Positions 34,500 to 47,212 of a DNA stretch of 64,000 nucleotides are shown in pieces (within the stretch, counting starts at the first letter, position 1; every line of letters starts with the position of its first letter). Under the pieces are notes generated by a model, which worked only from the letters and a program-made list of their open reading frames with translations, did not search any database and was not told the DNA's origin. The position numbers and the translations under genes were made by a program. Source of the DNA: Limnanthes douglasii subsp. nivea (Eukaryota > Streptophyta > Magnoliopsida > Brassicales > Limnanthaceae); assembly GCA_036936605.1 (NCBI GenBank), contig JAUPFV010000004.1:298014009-298078008 (forward strand). Reading direction: 5' to 3'.

Positions 34500-35850
34500 G
34501 TGAATATTTTAACTTAACATTTTAATCATCTTTAGATGAAAGGGTCCATATATGTTAGTCCTTAAGAAATTTAGGGATTTGATGATGAGATTATTAGGCT
34601 TTCTCTTCTTTTTAGCATCCTCGAGATTTTTGTTTAGCACATCTTGAAATCCCTTATTTATATATTTTCTTTTAAGAATTGGAGATTCTGGCAAGCTTCT
34701 AATGTTATCTTGAGTTTGCGTAACATTTATAGACATTAAGTTGTCATAGTATTGAGAAATAGACTGATTAAGCCCATAGCCCATGATTTTGATAGCTTTA
34801 ATTATTTCATTGGCATTAAGAGATGTCTGATCATTTTCTGGAGAGCTTAATTGAATGTCAAACATCTCAGGAGATTTAGGCATAAAATTTGAGTTGTTCT
34901 TAGTGTTATTCTCTGTATTAGGCTAAATATCTACATCTTATTTGCCAATCATTCTAGTATTTGTTATCTGTTCTCGAATAATCACTATAGATTTTAATTT
35001 ATAATGATCATTTCCTTTGATTTTGTAATCCTTGTTTCCTTGAGAGTCATCAACACACACATTCTTGATAACATTGTTCCTTACTTTCCTTCGGAGTATT
35101 TTGTTCATTTTTTTGCAATTCTCAAGGCTATGTCCAAGGTGGTAACACTTTTAACAGTATTTAGGAACATTTTTATAACTAATACTTATCTAACATCCTT
35201 GATTCTCACCAAATCCTACACATATGTTATGTTAAAGGTTTCTTTAGACATAGATTTCAACCTAGGTGTAGCATGCATTGTACTAGGCTCTATTTTTCTC
35301 TAGAATTCTGATTTTAAGGGGAGGTTCAATAAAAGTTGCTATGGTTATTATGATACTTTTGTTGTATAGATATTCATGCATCCAAACTGGTGTGGTAGAG
35401 TTTTCCTACTTATGATTGAAGTCAACATACCACTTCAGCAACCTCATAGATGATTCCCCAAAAGTCCATACATTTCTGGACCATATTTTACACAAATCAT
35501 CCTTATGATTATCCTCTAGTAATAAATGCCTCGAGTCCCAAACAACAGTGCTATAGTCTTTAGTTAGTTTTAATGAGTTCAAGAATTGGTTAAGAATTTT
35601 CTGTTTAGGTAATCATTTTGAGAATTTACATATTATAGTATATTTTGTGTAAAAGAGAAGCATGTCTGGATCCTTTTGAGAAAATTGAATATAAATGTGA
35701 TCAAGTTTCTAATCCACACTAACAGGTTTGAATTCGTCTTGGTTTTTAATTTTTTTTTACAATATCTACAAAAGATAACACTCCATGGTGCTAACAAACA
35801 ATAAAGATATAATTCATCATAATAACCAACCAGACCTAGTGTTCCCAAAT
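34500..35850 (-). pseudogene. L1-B ORF1 remnant with CCHC zinc knuckle
   Basis: On the minus strand near 35160-35112 the reading is KYC-stop-KCYHLGHSLENC, a C-x2-C-x4-H-x4-C knuckle interrupted by a TAA. Plant L1 ORF1 proteins have such a knuckle after a DUF4283-type domain and bind RNA. The open piece 34883-34509 follows, before the endonuclease. Upstream remnants reach about 35850. Assignment rests on the knuckle and on position. Confidence 0.6.
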
Positions 35851-35900
35851 GGTTTTAAGAAATAATATCAGAGGAGTGAGACGTAAGTAGATCTCTGGCC

Positions 35901-36229
35901 ATTCTTGAACACGTGAATAAGTGGGTTGTCAATGCACACGTATACTACAAGCTCCTTTTCGCTTTAAATTTTAATTTGCAGATTTATATAAAATGTGCCC
36001 ACTACTTTTTTTGCCAATTAAATGCCTAATAAAAATCTAGTATCATGGAACTCAATAATAGTAGCCTCATTGCTAGCCAGCAAGATTCTACCGTAGGCCA
36101 TACCCATATTTAGGTAGGTTTTTAGGAAGGAGTTGATGTCCCTGACGTTGTTACCTTCTTCAGTTTACACAAATATAAGAGGGTTTCACATTTGGTAATA
36201 ACCTCTGAATGGATTATACCTATAAAAAA
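35901..36229. other. Unassigned stretch between L1-B and E3
   Basis: No gene or repeat was recognised. It may contain the 5' UTR of L1-B. Confidence 0.4.
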
Positions 36230-36631
36230 TGACGAGATATGGTCGATTAAAGGTACTTGAGTAACTTTGTCCATCAAAACGCTACTATCATCGACGTTCC
36301 TTAAAAATCCGACCTATACCACGAAAGTGTACGCAACTTATTACCGACTAAGACACCTATCGACAGACGACTGTTAAGCGGACGAAGCCACCAAAAACAC
36401 TATCAGACCAACACGAAGAACGTGGGGACAAAACACTCACCCACGTTAAGCATAACTAGAAGTGGAAATGAATCAAGTAGAGAGTGAGATAATGCGTATG
36501 AATTTTGTAATATATAAATGGATTGGAACCATAGAAAAAAGATAAGATCATTCAGTTGAGTTAATAGAGAAAAAATCACATTAATTCTCCTCATATTCTA
36601 GTTATCTATCATCATTATAAATCTCTCATCA
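36230..36631 (+). repeat. E3 5' LTR (about 402 bp)
   Basis: It starts TGACGAGATATGG and ends ATCTCTCATCA, five bases before the PBS. The start is inferred from the TGACGAG/CTCATCA near-inverted ends. Confidence 0.65.
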
Positions 36632-36636
36632 GGTTT

Positions 36637-36654
36637 TGGCACCATCTGTGGGAA
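36637..36654 (+). promoter_or_regulatory. E3 primer-binding site
   Basis: TGGCACCATCTGTGGGAA, a variant of the E2/E5 site (TGGCGCCGTCTGTGGGAA) with two changes. Confidence 0.65.
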
Positions 36655-36799
36655 ATGTTATTTCTTTGTTTAAACCCTCTGATGGTATTAACTAGATAAG
36701 AAATTCAACGGCAATTTAGGAAGCCCTCCACGGATCCTTGAAAATTTTCCAAACAATAAAGGGAATTTGGAAGCCAACCCGATGGACCATTAGGCAACA

Positions 36800-37684
36800 A
36801 TGGTAGTCGAAAGTGATTATCGATATCGGATAAATGCTGAAGGCACTACCAACGGAGTATCCTAGGAGGATAATCCTCTTAACATAGGTATATCATTCCC
36901 TCATTCTAATTTAAATTTTTTAGAATCTCAGATAGAAGAAGTAAAATAGGAGCAACTTAATGCCGCTTATCAACAATAAAAGAGGGATGAGGAAGCCACA
37001 CAATGCCTCGACAAGATCACCAAAACTCTGCAGTGCTTGAGCAAAAAGGTTCTATTTGAGGACGTAATCAAATAGAATACTCTTCGAGAGACTAGTAAAA
37101 CCGAGGGCACTCATAAGACTAAAGGGCATCCCTATGGTAGCGAACGCACTAACGAGAGCAAGAGTAAAAAGCATAAGAAAAAGAAAACATCAACTCGAAC
37201 CGGGAAGACTTGTCGAGCAACGAGGTTGCTCGTGGAGGCAAAGGGCTCGAGGTGATGGAGTAAAATTAAGTAAGACCAACTATGATGGTTTATACTTCAT
37301 AGGGGTCCCTGTTCGTCAAAGGGATCTTAGAAGGAAAACTCTCTCAAAAATTTGATTCGCACGAGATGGACTCATATGATGGATTGAGATACCTCGAGCA
37401 CCACCTAGAGAAATTTAGGAATATGATGATGGTATTCAACTCAGACGGTGTTTTACTATGCAGATATTTCTCCATGACGTTTAAAGGGAACGCGTTCGAC
37501 TGGTTCAATAGCCTTCAAAATGGGTCGATAAGAGATTTTGAGGGGCTCTCGATCGCCTTCAGAAATCTTTTTGTGGGAAACAAGGAGCATAAGCGGGAGG
37601 GTGACTCTATCATGGATCTTTACTAATGGAAGGATGAGATTATGAAAATCTACGTGCAAAGTTTTATCCTACAAATGAACTCCG
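36800..37684 (+). pseudogene. E3 gag fragment
   Basis: ATG 36800 begins a broken gag. The open piece 37366-37626 has LEHHLEKFRNMMMVFN, MTFKGNAFDWFNSLQNGSIR and FRNLFVGNKEHKREGDSIM, the Retrotrans_gag core. Stops lie before and after it. The remainder is cut off by E4. Confidence 0.7.
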
Positions 37685-38100
37685 TGATAAGGAAAGGAAA
37701 ATATAGCTAATAACAAGGTTTATCACATAAAATATACTAGATTCATGTATTTCGTGATTAAAGACTAAATGAAAGAAAACATAAGAGATAAATGGGCTAA
37801 ATGATATACCCTTAGAACTTGTTTGTAAAGAGTAAATGAGTGGGGTGAGAAATCCATTTAACGGTGGTAATTAAGTAATTTTAGTATTCACCTCATGTAA
37901 TATATAAAAGACATTCCCTTTTGGGGAAAAGACCAATGATTAGTCAATTATTACTACATTTATTTCTTTTGTCTCTTTCTCTCTCTACAAATCACTGATT
38001 CTCTTATTAGAAGTATCCGATACGAACATTTCTTAGACATAATCTCTCCTATGAACATTTTTATATCTGAACTAACCTAAGAATTATCTAGAGATCATCA
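37685..38100 (+). repeat. E4 5' LTR (416 bp)
   Basis: It starts TGATAAGG and ends GAGATCATCA, directly before the PBS. TATA box ATATATAAAAG is near 37901. No second copy was found in the window. Confidence 0.8.
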
Positions 38101-38101
38101 A

Positions 38102-38119
38102 TGGCGCCGTCTGTGGGAA
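38102..38119 (+). promoter_or_regulatory. E4 primer-binding site
   Basis: TGGCGCCGTCTGTGGGAA, one base after the LTR, identical to E2 and E5. Confidence 0.8.
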
Positions 38120-38183
38120 CCTGAGTGGTACCCGGAGTTAACGTTCCAAAACCATAAAAATAATCTAAAGTAAAAAAAAAACA

Positions 38184-39815
38184 ATGGCAACTAAAGTTCA
38201 TGGTGATTTGGAAGTAAATCCGACAAATAACTAGATTGGAGTAGTATATGGAGACCATCTGATGGAAGAGCAAGTGACAAAGGAAGGAACGACCATAATC
38301 AATACGATGATGAGCTTCTTAAAGAGTTTGTCTTGGTGGCTAGGCAAAAAGAGTTTTTGGAAGATATTGAAAAGCTCAACGCAGAAAAAGAAGCGATAAT
38401 AAGCTCAAGAAGATTCAAATAAGAAGTTTGATGAGAGCGCGTCATGGCAGATCAGACTCAAAATGTCAATCAACGTGAGGAAAGGCGTTAGAGGAAAAGT
38501 CACAAATGTTCCAAGAGATGAGCTAAATCTGAACAACGATATGAACCACCAGAATCTAGTAAGTATACTTCTCTTAGCTCAGATGAATTCTCATCCCCGG
38601 ATACCGATGCTAGGTATAAAGCAGATCAGAAATAAAGAGATTTAAAGGTGCATAAAAGTTCTCATTGGACCAGTCAGAGAACAAAAGGTTCGAGGAAGAA
38701 GAAGAATGATCATGCGAAGAGAAAGTTATATTCCGTAGAGCCCGACAAAGTGGTGAATGCAGTCCGACCAGAATGTATAACTCTTTGGAGACAACGTCAA
38801 TCTGACAACTACAATTAAGATTACTGAGGTTAGTAATCAATTTACTTTTCGGACAGAGGAAAGGACCTATATGGCTGCAAATAAAGGTTCGGGGGGAAGT
38901 GCTTACAAGGTCAGACATAATTGGAGGCCATCTCCACTCTCTTCTGAGATTTTGTCCGGACATCTTCCTAAGTGGTTCGACATTTCCAAGTTGGAAAAGT
39001 TTGATAGAACACAAGATCCAGATAGTCACATCGAACAATTTCAAAAAATTTATGATAAATTACGATGATGATGACAAGTTATTATGCATGACATTCTATC
39101 AAACTTTCAAGAATGCTGCATCGAAGTAGTATAATCGTTTACCTCAAGGGTGTATAAAGATTTTTTATATATTTTATAGTATGTTCCGACAACACTTTGT
39201 TGGACGCAAAAAATTCTGAGCGAATGGGGTACTATCAGTTACTGTAGGAATAAATTTTGGGAGAGTTTAAAAGACTATATGAAGTATTATATTCAGGTTA
39301 AGATAAATATAGAATTTTGTGAAGAAATAGTAGCTCTGGCTGCATTCCGAATGAGTTTGCTTCCAGGGATGATGAAAGATAATGCCGCAGAGATGCATGC
39401 TATGACATTCGGATCATTGTTGGATCCGATAGAGAAACAGATTCTAATTGAAGAAACTAGAGCTTCGCAGATAGATTCGATGTCCCAATTCTACCAAGAT
39501 CCGACCTTGATAAGAGCCAATGCACCACCAGTGAATGTCCGACCACACGTGTTGCAGCCAAAGACAACAATCCGACTTCGAGCCCCAGTTCAAGCTACAA
39601 GTCAAGCCCGTCAAAGGAAAGTGAACAATCAACAATATGCATCTGCGGTCAACGCTCAACAGTATGTTCGATCCATTTACAACAAGTGGGTCCGACCCGC
39701 TCATTATCCTGATTTGACCGAGTGTGTATCAACTATTTTTGAGAAGGCACGTTCAATTATACACTTTCGTAAGCCCCTCCCAATGCAGACCCCAATGGAG
39801 CATAAGAAAAAATAA
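38184..39815 (+). pseudogene. E4 gag, decayed
   Basis: It begins at ATG 38184 (MATKVHGDLEVNPTNN, then stop). The core LEKFDRTQDPDSHIEQFQK is at about 38990-39050, then FYQTFKNAASK, then FRMSLLPGMMKDNAAEMHAM from about 39340. The knuckle CQYHEDIWHNTKDC is near 39820-39862. Frames shift repeatedly. Confidence 0.75.
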
Positions 39816-42800
39816 ATATTGTCAGTATCATGAGGATATTTGGCATAATACAAAAGACTGTGTGGTGTTGAATAGAGAAGTGCAATATTTGATAGAAAAT
39901 GGAAAGTTAATCAATTTTGTGAAGAAGAATACTACGGTTGCTCTTAAGCAAAAAGCTGTTCCTAAGAAAGAGGATGCGATGATGATATCTGAAGCAATCG
40001 ATGAAGAGTCTTTAGATGCATTCGATATTACTGCCGAATATTTAGACCCAAAGCCGGGCAGAAACAGTATAAACATGGTAGAAGAGTCGATCGAAAGAGG
40101 AAAGGTTAGTGAGTTATGAGCTTTCTTTGAGTCACTAACCATTTTCGGCGAGGATACAGTTGTAGGAATATCAAATTATTCTCTGAAGAGATACATTGTT
40201 AACCGGCAACACAACACCTATACAAAAATCGATCCCTAATAATTTTCTTCGAAGATGATGACATGAGAGACGTAGCTGGTCCGCATGAGGATGCAGTAGT
40301 AATCAGAGCGGAGATAGTGGGAAATGAGATAAGAAATGTTTTGATTGATACTTATAGTTCAGCTAATATAATATTTATGTCTACTTATAGCCAGATAAAA
40401 AACCAACCAATAATCTTGCGATCGGACCGAATGATAGTTGGGTTCATTAGATCTACTACTCAAGTAGTTGGAAAGTTCGAAGGAATGGTGGAGTTGGGCC
40501 GAGGACCATTCAAGAAGATAATTACAGTTTTATTTATAGTGGTAGATGCTCCCATCTTACAGCGCTATCTTTGGAAGGTCTTGGTTGTCTAAAAGGCACG
40601 TCGTGCCATCTACTGTCCATCAATGTTTGAAGTACGTGATAGGAAGCAACGTGGAAACAGTAAGAAGTGGCCATAAGATGGAAAGATAATGTTATCGAGC
40701 AGCGTTGGCCCCCAAGCACTTAAAGGGATTTGAGTCGAAAAAAGAACACCAATCAGTAGGGGCTCCCACAGAGTCCGATCTCATGGATGATCTGACGGAA
40801 GCACCAGAGTTCATGGTCCGAGATGACAATTTTGAGGATCGTGTCTTTTGTCCGGGTAAAAGCCTTAAGATCAGTAGAAGATTATCCTAAGAGGTAAAAG
40901 AAAGTTTAATCAAATTTATTTCAACAAAATTACATTTATCCGCATGTTGTATAGAGGATGGCACAGGGGTTCTAGCAAACGTCATCTGTCATAGGCTTGC
41001 GATATGAAACTATGTTTGTTCGATCATACGAAATAGGAGATCATTTTCTTAAGAAAAAGCTAAAGCAATAATGGCAGAGGTGGATCGTTTAACCAAAGTG
41101 GGTCACATAAGCGAGTCACAATATTCTTTCTAGACTGCTAACCCGATCCTAGTAAAGAATAAAAATAAAAGTGGCGAATGTGTAGCGTGCCCCAAAAATC
41201 CTTTCCCTGTGCCTAGAATAGATCAGTTGGTTGACTCAGAGTCTGGAAACCATTTGTTTTCTTTTATGGATGCCTATGCTGGGTATAATCCAAATGAACC
41301 CAAGAGATCTAGAGAGCACAACTTTTATCACCGGAAGAGGTTTACACTGTTATAAGGTAATGCCATTTGGGTTGAAAAATGTTGGGCAACGTACCAACGA
41401 TTAGTGAACAAAGCTTTCGAGTGTCAGATTAGTGAAATGTCGAGGTTTACATTGATAACATGTTAGTCCATAGCCTAAAATATGAAAATCATTTGGTTGA
41501 CTTAGAAGAAACTTTTACCAATTTGACAAAGATAAATCTGAAATTGAATCTGGAGAAGTGCACTTTCGGGGTAAGATCCATAATTTTTTTAGGTTACATA
41601 GTCAGTGAACATGGTATTGAAGTCGATCCGGTACATCTAAATGCTCTGTATACTATACCCCCACAAAGAACGATCAAAGAAGTACAAATCCTGACTGGAA
41701 GATTGGCAGCGTTGAATAGGTTCATATTGCGGTCCTCAGATAAATGCGCCCCTTTCACTCTGATCAGTGGAGCTTGGAGATTTTAATATTGAATTTGAAC
41801 CGAGAACTACTATTAAAGCACAAGCATTAGCTGATTTTTTTGTTGATTTTCACTCTGATCAGAATGAAATGGAAGTTGATAAAGAAGAACTTGGAACTTA
41901 ATGGACAGTCTGAATCGATGGGGGTTCAAGCTCGTCTGGTTGTGGAGCATGCGTGTAATTGGTATCTCTAGAGCGAATTACTATGTATCAAGCCATCCGA
42001 TTCGGGTGCAAAGGAATTAGTGCAGAAGTGTGATAATTACCAAAGATTTGCTAACGCGATCTATGCACCAGATGTACCCCTCGAATCGATACCAGAGTCT
42101 TTACCATTTGACCGGTGGGGCATTGATCTGGTGTGGACCCCTTCCGATGGCATCAGGAGGTCAGTAGACAATCATTGTTGCAGTAGATTACTTTTAAAAA
42201 TGGGTGGAAGCTGAGTCGTTAGCAGGGACAATAGTGAAGGATGTAATCAGGTTTATTGTTTCTAACATCTGTTGTCGCTTTGTGTTCCAAGAAAACTTAC
42301 AATGGATAATGGACTACGGTTTGATAACAATGAGATGAAAGCTTTTTGTGCATCTAAGGGGATAGAACAATGCTTCTCAGCACCTTTCCACCTCCAAGAA
42401 AATGGCCAAGTCGAGGTGACCAATCGAATAATTTTAGATGGGTGAAAGAATAATCTGGAGGGTAAGGCCGGAAAATGGGCGGACCATCGTTCAGGTTAAG
42501 TGAATACTCAAAGGAAACAAATGATACAGGAAAACGCATATAGTTAGATCTAATAGAGGAAAAGAGAAGAAGGGTGCAGTTAAACTCTCTACATTATCAG
42601 ACTCTAATGAAAATTTGGTATGCGTCCAAAGTTAGAAGAAGAGAGTTCAAAGTAGGAGACAGAGTTTTGAGGAAGGTCTTCCTTCACACAAAATAAAAGA
42701 GATTGGGAAAGTTGGCTCCTAGTTGGGAGGGTCCGTACACAGTCACAAAGAGGATCAAGCCGAGGACATATAGACTCAAAGATAAATAAGGAAGAGATCT

Positions 42801-42846
42801 TTCCAGCCGGTGGAACATTGAGCACCTCAAAATTTATTTGGAGTGA
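39816..42846 (+). pseudogene. E4 pol with two large deletions
   Basis: The protease active site reads LIDTYSS (near 40340) instead of DTGSS. RT runs 40890-41760; its catalytic box is YIDNM (near 41450), with the second D changed to N. At about 41757 the RT C-terminus jumps straight to the VELGDFNIEFEPRTTIKAQ segment, so the first RNase H is deleted. Near 42007 the second RNase H jumps to the integrase finger (AKELVQKCDNYQRF), removing most of that domain and the first half of the HHCC finger. Pol ends WNIEHLKIYLE at 42846. It is non-functional. Confidence 0.8.
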
Positions 42847-42893
42847 ATGCGTACCTATGTAAATATTTTCTTTATCAATTTATGTAAGTATCA

Positions 42894-42945
42894 GTGGCAT
42901 ACTCTTTCTTACCTTGGTGGCACATGAAGGTTTTAATGAGGTTCC
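42894..42945 (+). promoter_or_regulatory. Conserved post-pol noncoding block, E4 copy
   Basis: GTGGCATACTCTTTCTTACC, then TTGGTGGCACATGAAGG, then TTTTAATGAGGTTCCC, starting 48 bases after the pol stop. It is well kept although pol itself is heavily decayed. Confidence 0.75.
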
Positions 42946-42989
42946 CTAATAGTCGACTTATATATAAAATCCCTTTGCCATCTTAAATT

Positions 42990-43300
42990 GATTCGTATAA
43001 TGTTCATCCTTTTGAACTAAAAAAATACTCCAAATAAGTTTGGACATAAATGCTCATCTTTTTTAATGCAAAGGATACTCCAAATAAGTTTGGATAGAAA
43101 TGTTCATCTTTTTGAACTCAAAAGATACTTCAAATAATTTTGGACAAAAATGTTCATCTTTTTGAACTCAAAAGATACTTCAAATAAGTTTGGACATAAC
43201 TGATCATCGTTTTGAACTCAAAATATATTCCAAAAAGTTGGGACAATAATGTTCATTACTTTGAACACAAAAGATAATCTGAAGAGAACATTCACTATTT
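42990..43300. repeat. E4 tandem repeat, about 50 bp x 6
   Basis: Units TGTTCATCTTTTTGAACTCA, AAAGATACTTCAAATAAGTT, TGGACATAAA recur about six times with decay. Same position as the arrays of E1, E2 and E5. Confidence 0.85.
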
Positions 43301-43639
43301 TGAACAAAAAAATGGTAAATAAAGTTTCCATCATTTTAAACCTATGATAAACCCTGTCATATAAAATATATTTTACCAAAAAATAAGTCGATATAAACCT
43401 TTCTTAAATATGAAGTATGTTTTATCAAAAATGAAATTCTTATTAAGAAACGATTTATCCGGGGGAGCATGGGTAATCGATTTTCAAGTCAAACATTTTC
43501 ATATGGGAAACTTTTCAACATAAAAATAAATTCAAAAAGAAGAAACACATCATCAAAACAAAATAAGGTCCCGTGCGTTTACGTTTACAGATGATCAACA
43601 AAACAAGGATAAAAAGACTATTCGGATACAACATTTTCT

Positions 43640-46291
43640 TTGATGCCTTCTGAAGAGCCGGATGCAAAAGAGGAGCTTTCCGAGAAGTTTCCAAGTCTTC
43701 AATAGAGAAACCTACTAGGCGGTGTCTTTTAATAACGCGATGCCCAAGGCTACCTAACTTCAAGTCAGGAAACTTTTCATGTATCTCTAACACCAGAGCG
43801 GACTTTATGTTAGCGTCTCTCTCTTCAAGGCGAGACACAATACTGGCTGCATATACATCCAAACGTTTATTCTTCTCAGCTTCAAAGTCCTTCTTTCGAG
43901 ATTTGTGGGTTTTTGACAGCTTTTCAATATCTGTGACAACCCGTTGAAAATACGACTTGGTCATCTGAAAATAATCATAAAGACTGTCGACAGTAGTATT
44001 CCTTTCGATGTCCTTGGTGATGAAACACTCCCTCTTATCGTCAAACTTTCTTTTTTCATCAGAGAGTTTAGTCTGTAAGGAAGTAATACTAGACAAGCGA
44101 TTAACGGACGTCTACTTCTCTTGAGTAAGTTCGTCCTCAACTTTATTCAATTGGGAAGATATATTTTCTCTAGCGATCTTTGCGGTTAGCTTTCTTTTCG
44201 AGGAGAGCAGCAACACAGAGTAGTTTGTTTAACTCGATGGCAACAAAGTCATTTTCATAGACGTCAAAGTAAGCTGAGGTAAGGGAGAGATGCTCATCTT
44301 TCTCAAGAATTTCTTCTTGACCAACAATTTGCTTCTTCTAAAGGACAAATTCTCCTCCAGAATTTGAGTCGACTATAACGACTTTCTTTATAAGGGGTAA
44401 GCTTGGACAAGTAGTATTATCACTTTCCCCATCACGTTCGATGACTATCATTTTCTTCTCCTCAACAGTGAACCTCCTAGGCCTCACAACTCCTGCTCTC
44501 CCAGCTGGCCTGACTTGAACTGAATTTTTCTTATCAGCATTCATTTGGTCATCTTCTTGGACGCTAGCCCGAGGACTTATCCTTATGTCAACTTATTGTT
44601 CTTGTTGGATGTTTGCCGGCCTTTCTTCTTGAGTTTCATTCTATTGGTCTTCTTGGACTTCAGTCCTGTGCTCTTCGTAGGCATCGTTCTCTGAGCCTGC
44701 ATCCTCCTCGGTCTGTTCATCCTCCTCTTTTGGGGTTTCAACAATTTGGTGAGTGAGAGCCTAAGACCGAGTGAGAAGAAAAACCATATTGTCCAAGACT
44801 TCCAGACACTTCAGAATAACATCTTCCGGGGGAGGCACCATGAGTTACGACATTGATTTCTTCTAGTCAGAATTGTATATCCAAATGTTACTTTTAACCA
44901 AGTTCCTTGGCATGAAACTCTAATGCAATTTGTGACTCCAATTATCACCAGCCCAGATACTTAGCTTCTCAAATATTTTCTTGGAAGATTTCACATAATC
45001 TTTTAAGGGTTTGGATTTTCCCTTCATAACTGTTTAGAAGAAATACCTTAAGTTAACCAATGTTAATAAGTAAAACAGAATAAAGTATGAAGATGCATAC
45101 CTGGCCTAGAACACTTTAAAGTAAACTGATGGGGAACGTCTTCAGAGTCCTCAAAACCGGTTTTTCATAGCCCATAGATAAAAATAAATTGTTGCTTTCA
45201 TTTTTGTCAGCTTCAAAAAAATCCTTAATCACCTTGTATTACCTTGCAAAACCAAGAGAATAAAATGGGTAATGAGAGCTTTAGCTACACCTAAGATGGA
45301 GATGAGTTGCTCTATGGAAAAGGTTGTCTCAGAAATCCTAGAGGTTTTGATGCAAGCCATGAGCATATACCACATGTTAGGACCAACTTAAGAGGGGGAA
45401 AGTCCGATAAGATTGAAGTCCTCTACTAGAGCAGGATCGAGAGGCAAGCGAAGGACCCAATTCATAAGCTTGGTGTAAATAATTAGTTTATGGTTGCGAA
45501 CGGGTAATGTCGTTTCCCCAACAGTGGGAAATCAAATAGGTATGTTTCCGTGGATCGCCCATCGGTCTCTGAGTTTCACATCCTCGGTTGGGTGGAAATA
45601 TTTTTTTTACCTTGTAAAGGGCAAGTAGGTGCTTCACTTCAATATCACAAAGATTATCTCCCAATATATCTTCTATATTCGAAGGCAGGTTTGAGGCACA
45701 CCTTTTTTTCTTCTTTTTCTTATCATTTTTTACCGAAGAAGTTTATCCTCGCTGAGGAAGAGGGTCGGTTGTAATTTCCAGGGGAGGAGAATATATACCT
45801 TGACTCAGAACAGATGGTATCGGGGGAAGAGTCCCCGTTGGGACAACTTTTAAGGGCTGAGCTTCAACTACAACCACATTGATATTTTCCCGATCGTTGT
45901 TAGACTCGTCAATCAGATTTTTCTCTGGGAGCTCAAGGATGGATTTTAAAACTTGCTCCAAACGAACATTCCTTGAAGAAGACTTTCAGGGGATTGCTTT
46001 GGGAGTCGTTTGAGGGGACCCCTCAGGAGTTACCTGAGGGGTTGCAAAAGAAGACAAAATTTTAACTCGGATAGACTTTGTAGGCGGGTCTGGGGATGTC
46101 TTCCTTTTAGTATGTACTCTTTTATTTACCTCGGGAAGCTTTTCTTTTTCATTACCCATCGTTAAGAAAGGTAGAAGATTTGGGAGTTGGTTTAGATGAT
46201 GAAGGATCAACCTTATTATTTCTTGAACAAGCTTGACCATGGGGCTGAGTAGCAATGGAAACACGTTCCCATATAGGGGATCAGTTATCAC
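43640..46291 (-). pseudogene. E4 antisense ORF (aORF), decayed
   Basis: Pieces include 46291-45986, 45961-45743, the conserved core NWVLRLPLDPALVE (about 45460), a GTATGC...AAACAG intron (45100-45030, 71 bp) at the family position, 44544-44338, and the coiled coil 44096-43640 ending HEKFPDLKLGS. Frames differ and stops are frequent. Confidence 0.7.
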
Positions 46292-46462
46292 GAAAGTTTG
46301 CCTAAAAAATGTCTACAAGCGTTGGATATCCTCTACCACCGGATGTTTTACGAGCAGCAGCTTGGTTTGAGATACTGAACCACCTCCAAAGCTTATATAT
46401 TTTAAGATTGAAAAACTCTTTAGGAATGAAAGACAAGAAAAGAATTTCGGTTGAAAGATAAT

Positions 46463-46557
46463 CTTTTCTCTCTCTAGAATAGGTGTTCTCTACTTAGTGA
46501 TGAACAGAAATAAAAGATTGTAAACTTAGAATTATAGAAAGAGATGAATATTTATAG
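46463..46557 (-). promoter_or_regulatory. Promoter module of the E4 antisense gene
   Basis: Minus strand TATAAATATT (46557-46548), then ATTCTAGAGAGAGAAAAG (46480-46463). This is the same pair as in E2 and E5. Confidence 0.6.
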
Positions 46558-46784
46558 TAAAAGCTGTGGGTATTAAGGGGCAGAAAGTGAAAGGTTAGTC
46601 TCAAAGAAATATTTGACACGTTACCTCTCTCACAAACCGCTTCAAATAGAGCGCGGGCATGCAGTGGTAGATACACGACACATGGCTAGAAGTGACTCCA
46701 TCGTCTAAGTTATTTCTGACATTATAACGGTTAGGCAAAGACACACAAAGTTAAAAGAAATGATGGTTTAGGTGAGGTCATCAT

Positions 46785-46868
46785 TGATGAGTTCGGATTA
46801 TTCAGTCACAACTCCTTGTGTTATCCGGACAAGGGAAATTCGGACTAAACTTGCCACTGAACTATCCG
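46785..46868 (+). repeat. E6 5' LTR, first part
   Basis: TGATGAGTTCGG to ATCCG, up to the E5 insertion. The CCGGACAAGG motif here recurs in spirit as CCGGACAGGAC right after E5, supporting one LTR split in two. Confidence 0.7.
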
Positions 46869-47198
46869 TGATGAGATAATAATGGACTAGGAGAATATAT
46901 CGGATCTTGTGTCAGATGTGACTAGAGAGAGAAAATCTAGAGAGAGAGAGAAAGAGAATATATTGGAATAATCAAAAGTCCCCACCTACCAAGCAAGTGG
47001 GTCACCTTTTATATTACAACAAGGTGGGCCCGATTGAGGCCTTAGTGGGCTGTCCATACATTATGATGACGCCCCTACGTTAATTCTAAGTTTACACACT
47101 GGTCCCTGAGAGATCCTAAATTCCTTATTTATTACATAAAAAGCCGTTTATCACAATTAGGCCCTCGTCATTTACATAGGTAAATTCCTCCCTCATCA
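46869..47198 (-). repeat. E5 3' LTR (330 bp)
   Basis: Plus-strand TGATGAG...CTCATCA, perfectly inverted 7-base ends. A minus-strand TATA box (AATATAAAAGG, near 47006-47016) is flanked by CACCTT and AAGGTG. Confidence 0.96.
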
Positions 47199-47212
47199 GT
47201 AGCCCCCCAGTC
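47199..47212 (-). promoter_or_regulatory. E5 polypurine tract
   Basis: Minus strand GACTGGGGGGCTAC right next to the 3' LTR, the same core as in E2 and M1. Confidence 0.9.

Larger units (their letters stand above)
29689..35900 (-). mobile_element. L1-B: near full-length L1 LINE, interrupted by M1
   Basis: Read on the minus strand: ORF1 with a zinc knuckle (about 35850-34500), endonuclease (split by M1, ending near 32338), RT (32014 to about 30950), zf-RVT (about 30600-30500) and RNase H (30347-29689). Many stops and frame breaks are present. The 5' end is uncertain, and no poly(A) or target duplication was identified. The zf-RVT and RNase H parts are clearly related to L1-A. Confidence 0.75.
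36230..37684 (+). mobile_element. E3: 5' part of a Tat-type element, interrupted by E4
   Basis: Only a 5' LTR, PBS and part of gag are visible before E4 interrupts at 37685. The rest must lie beyond the window or be lost. Its PBS and gag differ clearly from E2 and E5, so it is another family. Confidence 0.7.
37685..46784 (+). mobile_element. E4: decayed Tat-lineage element with large pol deletions
   Basis: It has a 5' LTR (37685-38100), PBS, gag, shortened pol (to 42846), conserved noncoding block, about 50-bp tandem repeats, an antisense ORF on the minus strand (46291 to about 43640) and the antisense promoter. Its 3' LTR is not in the window: E6 starts at 46785, about where the E4 3' LTR would begin. 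E4 lies in E3 gag; the 5 bases before it are CTCCG. Confidence 0.85.
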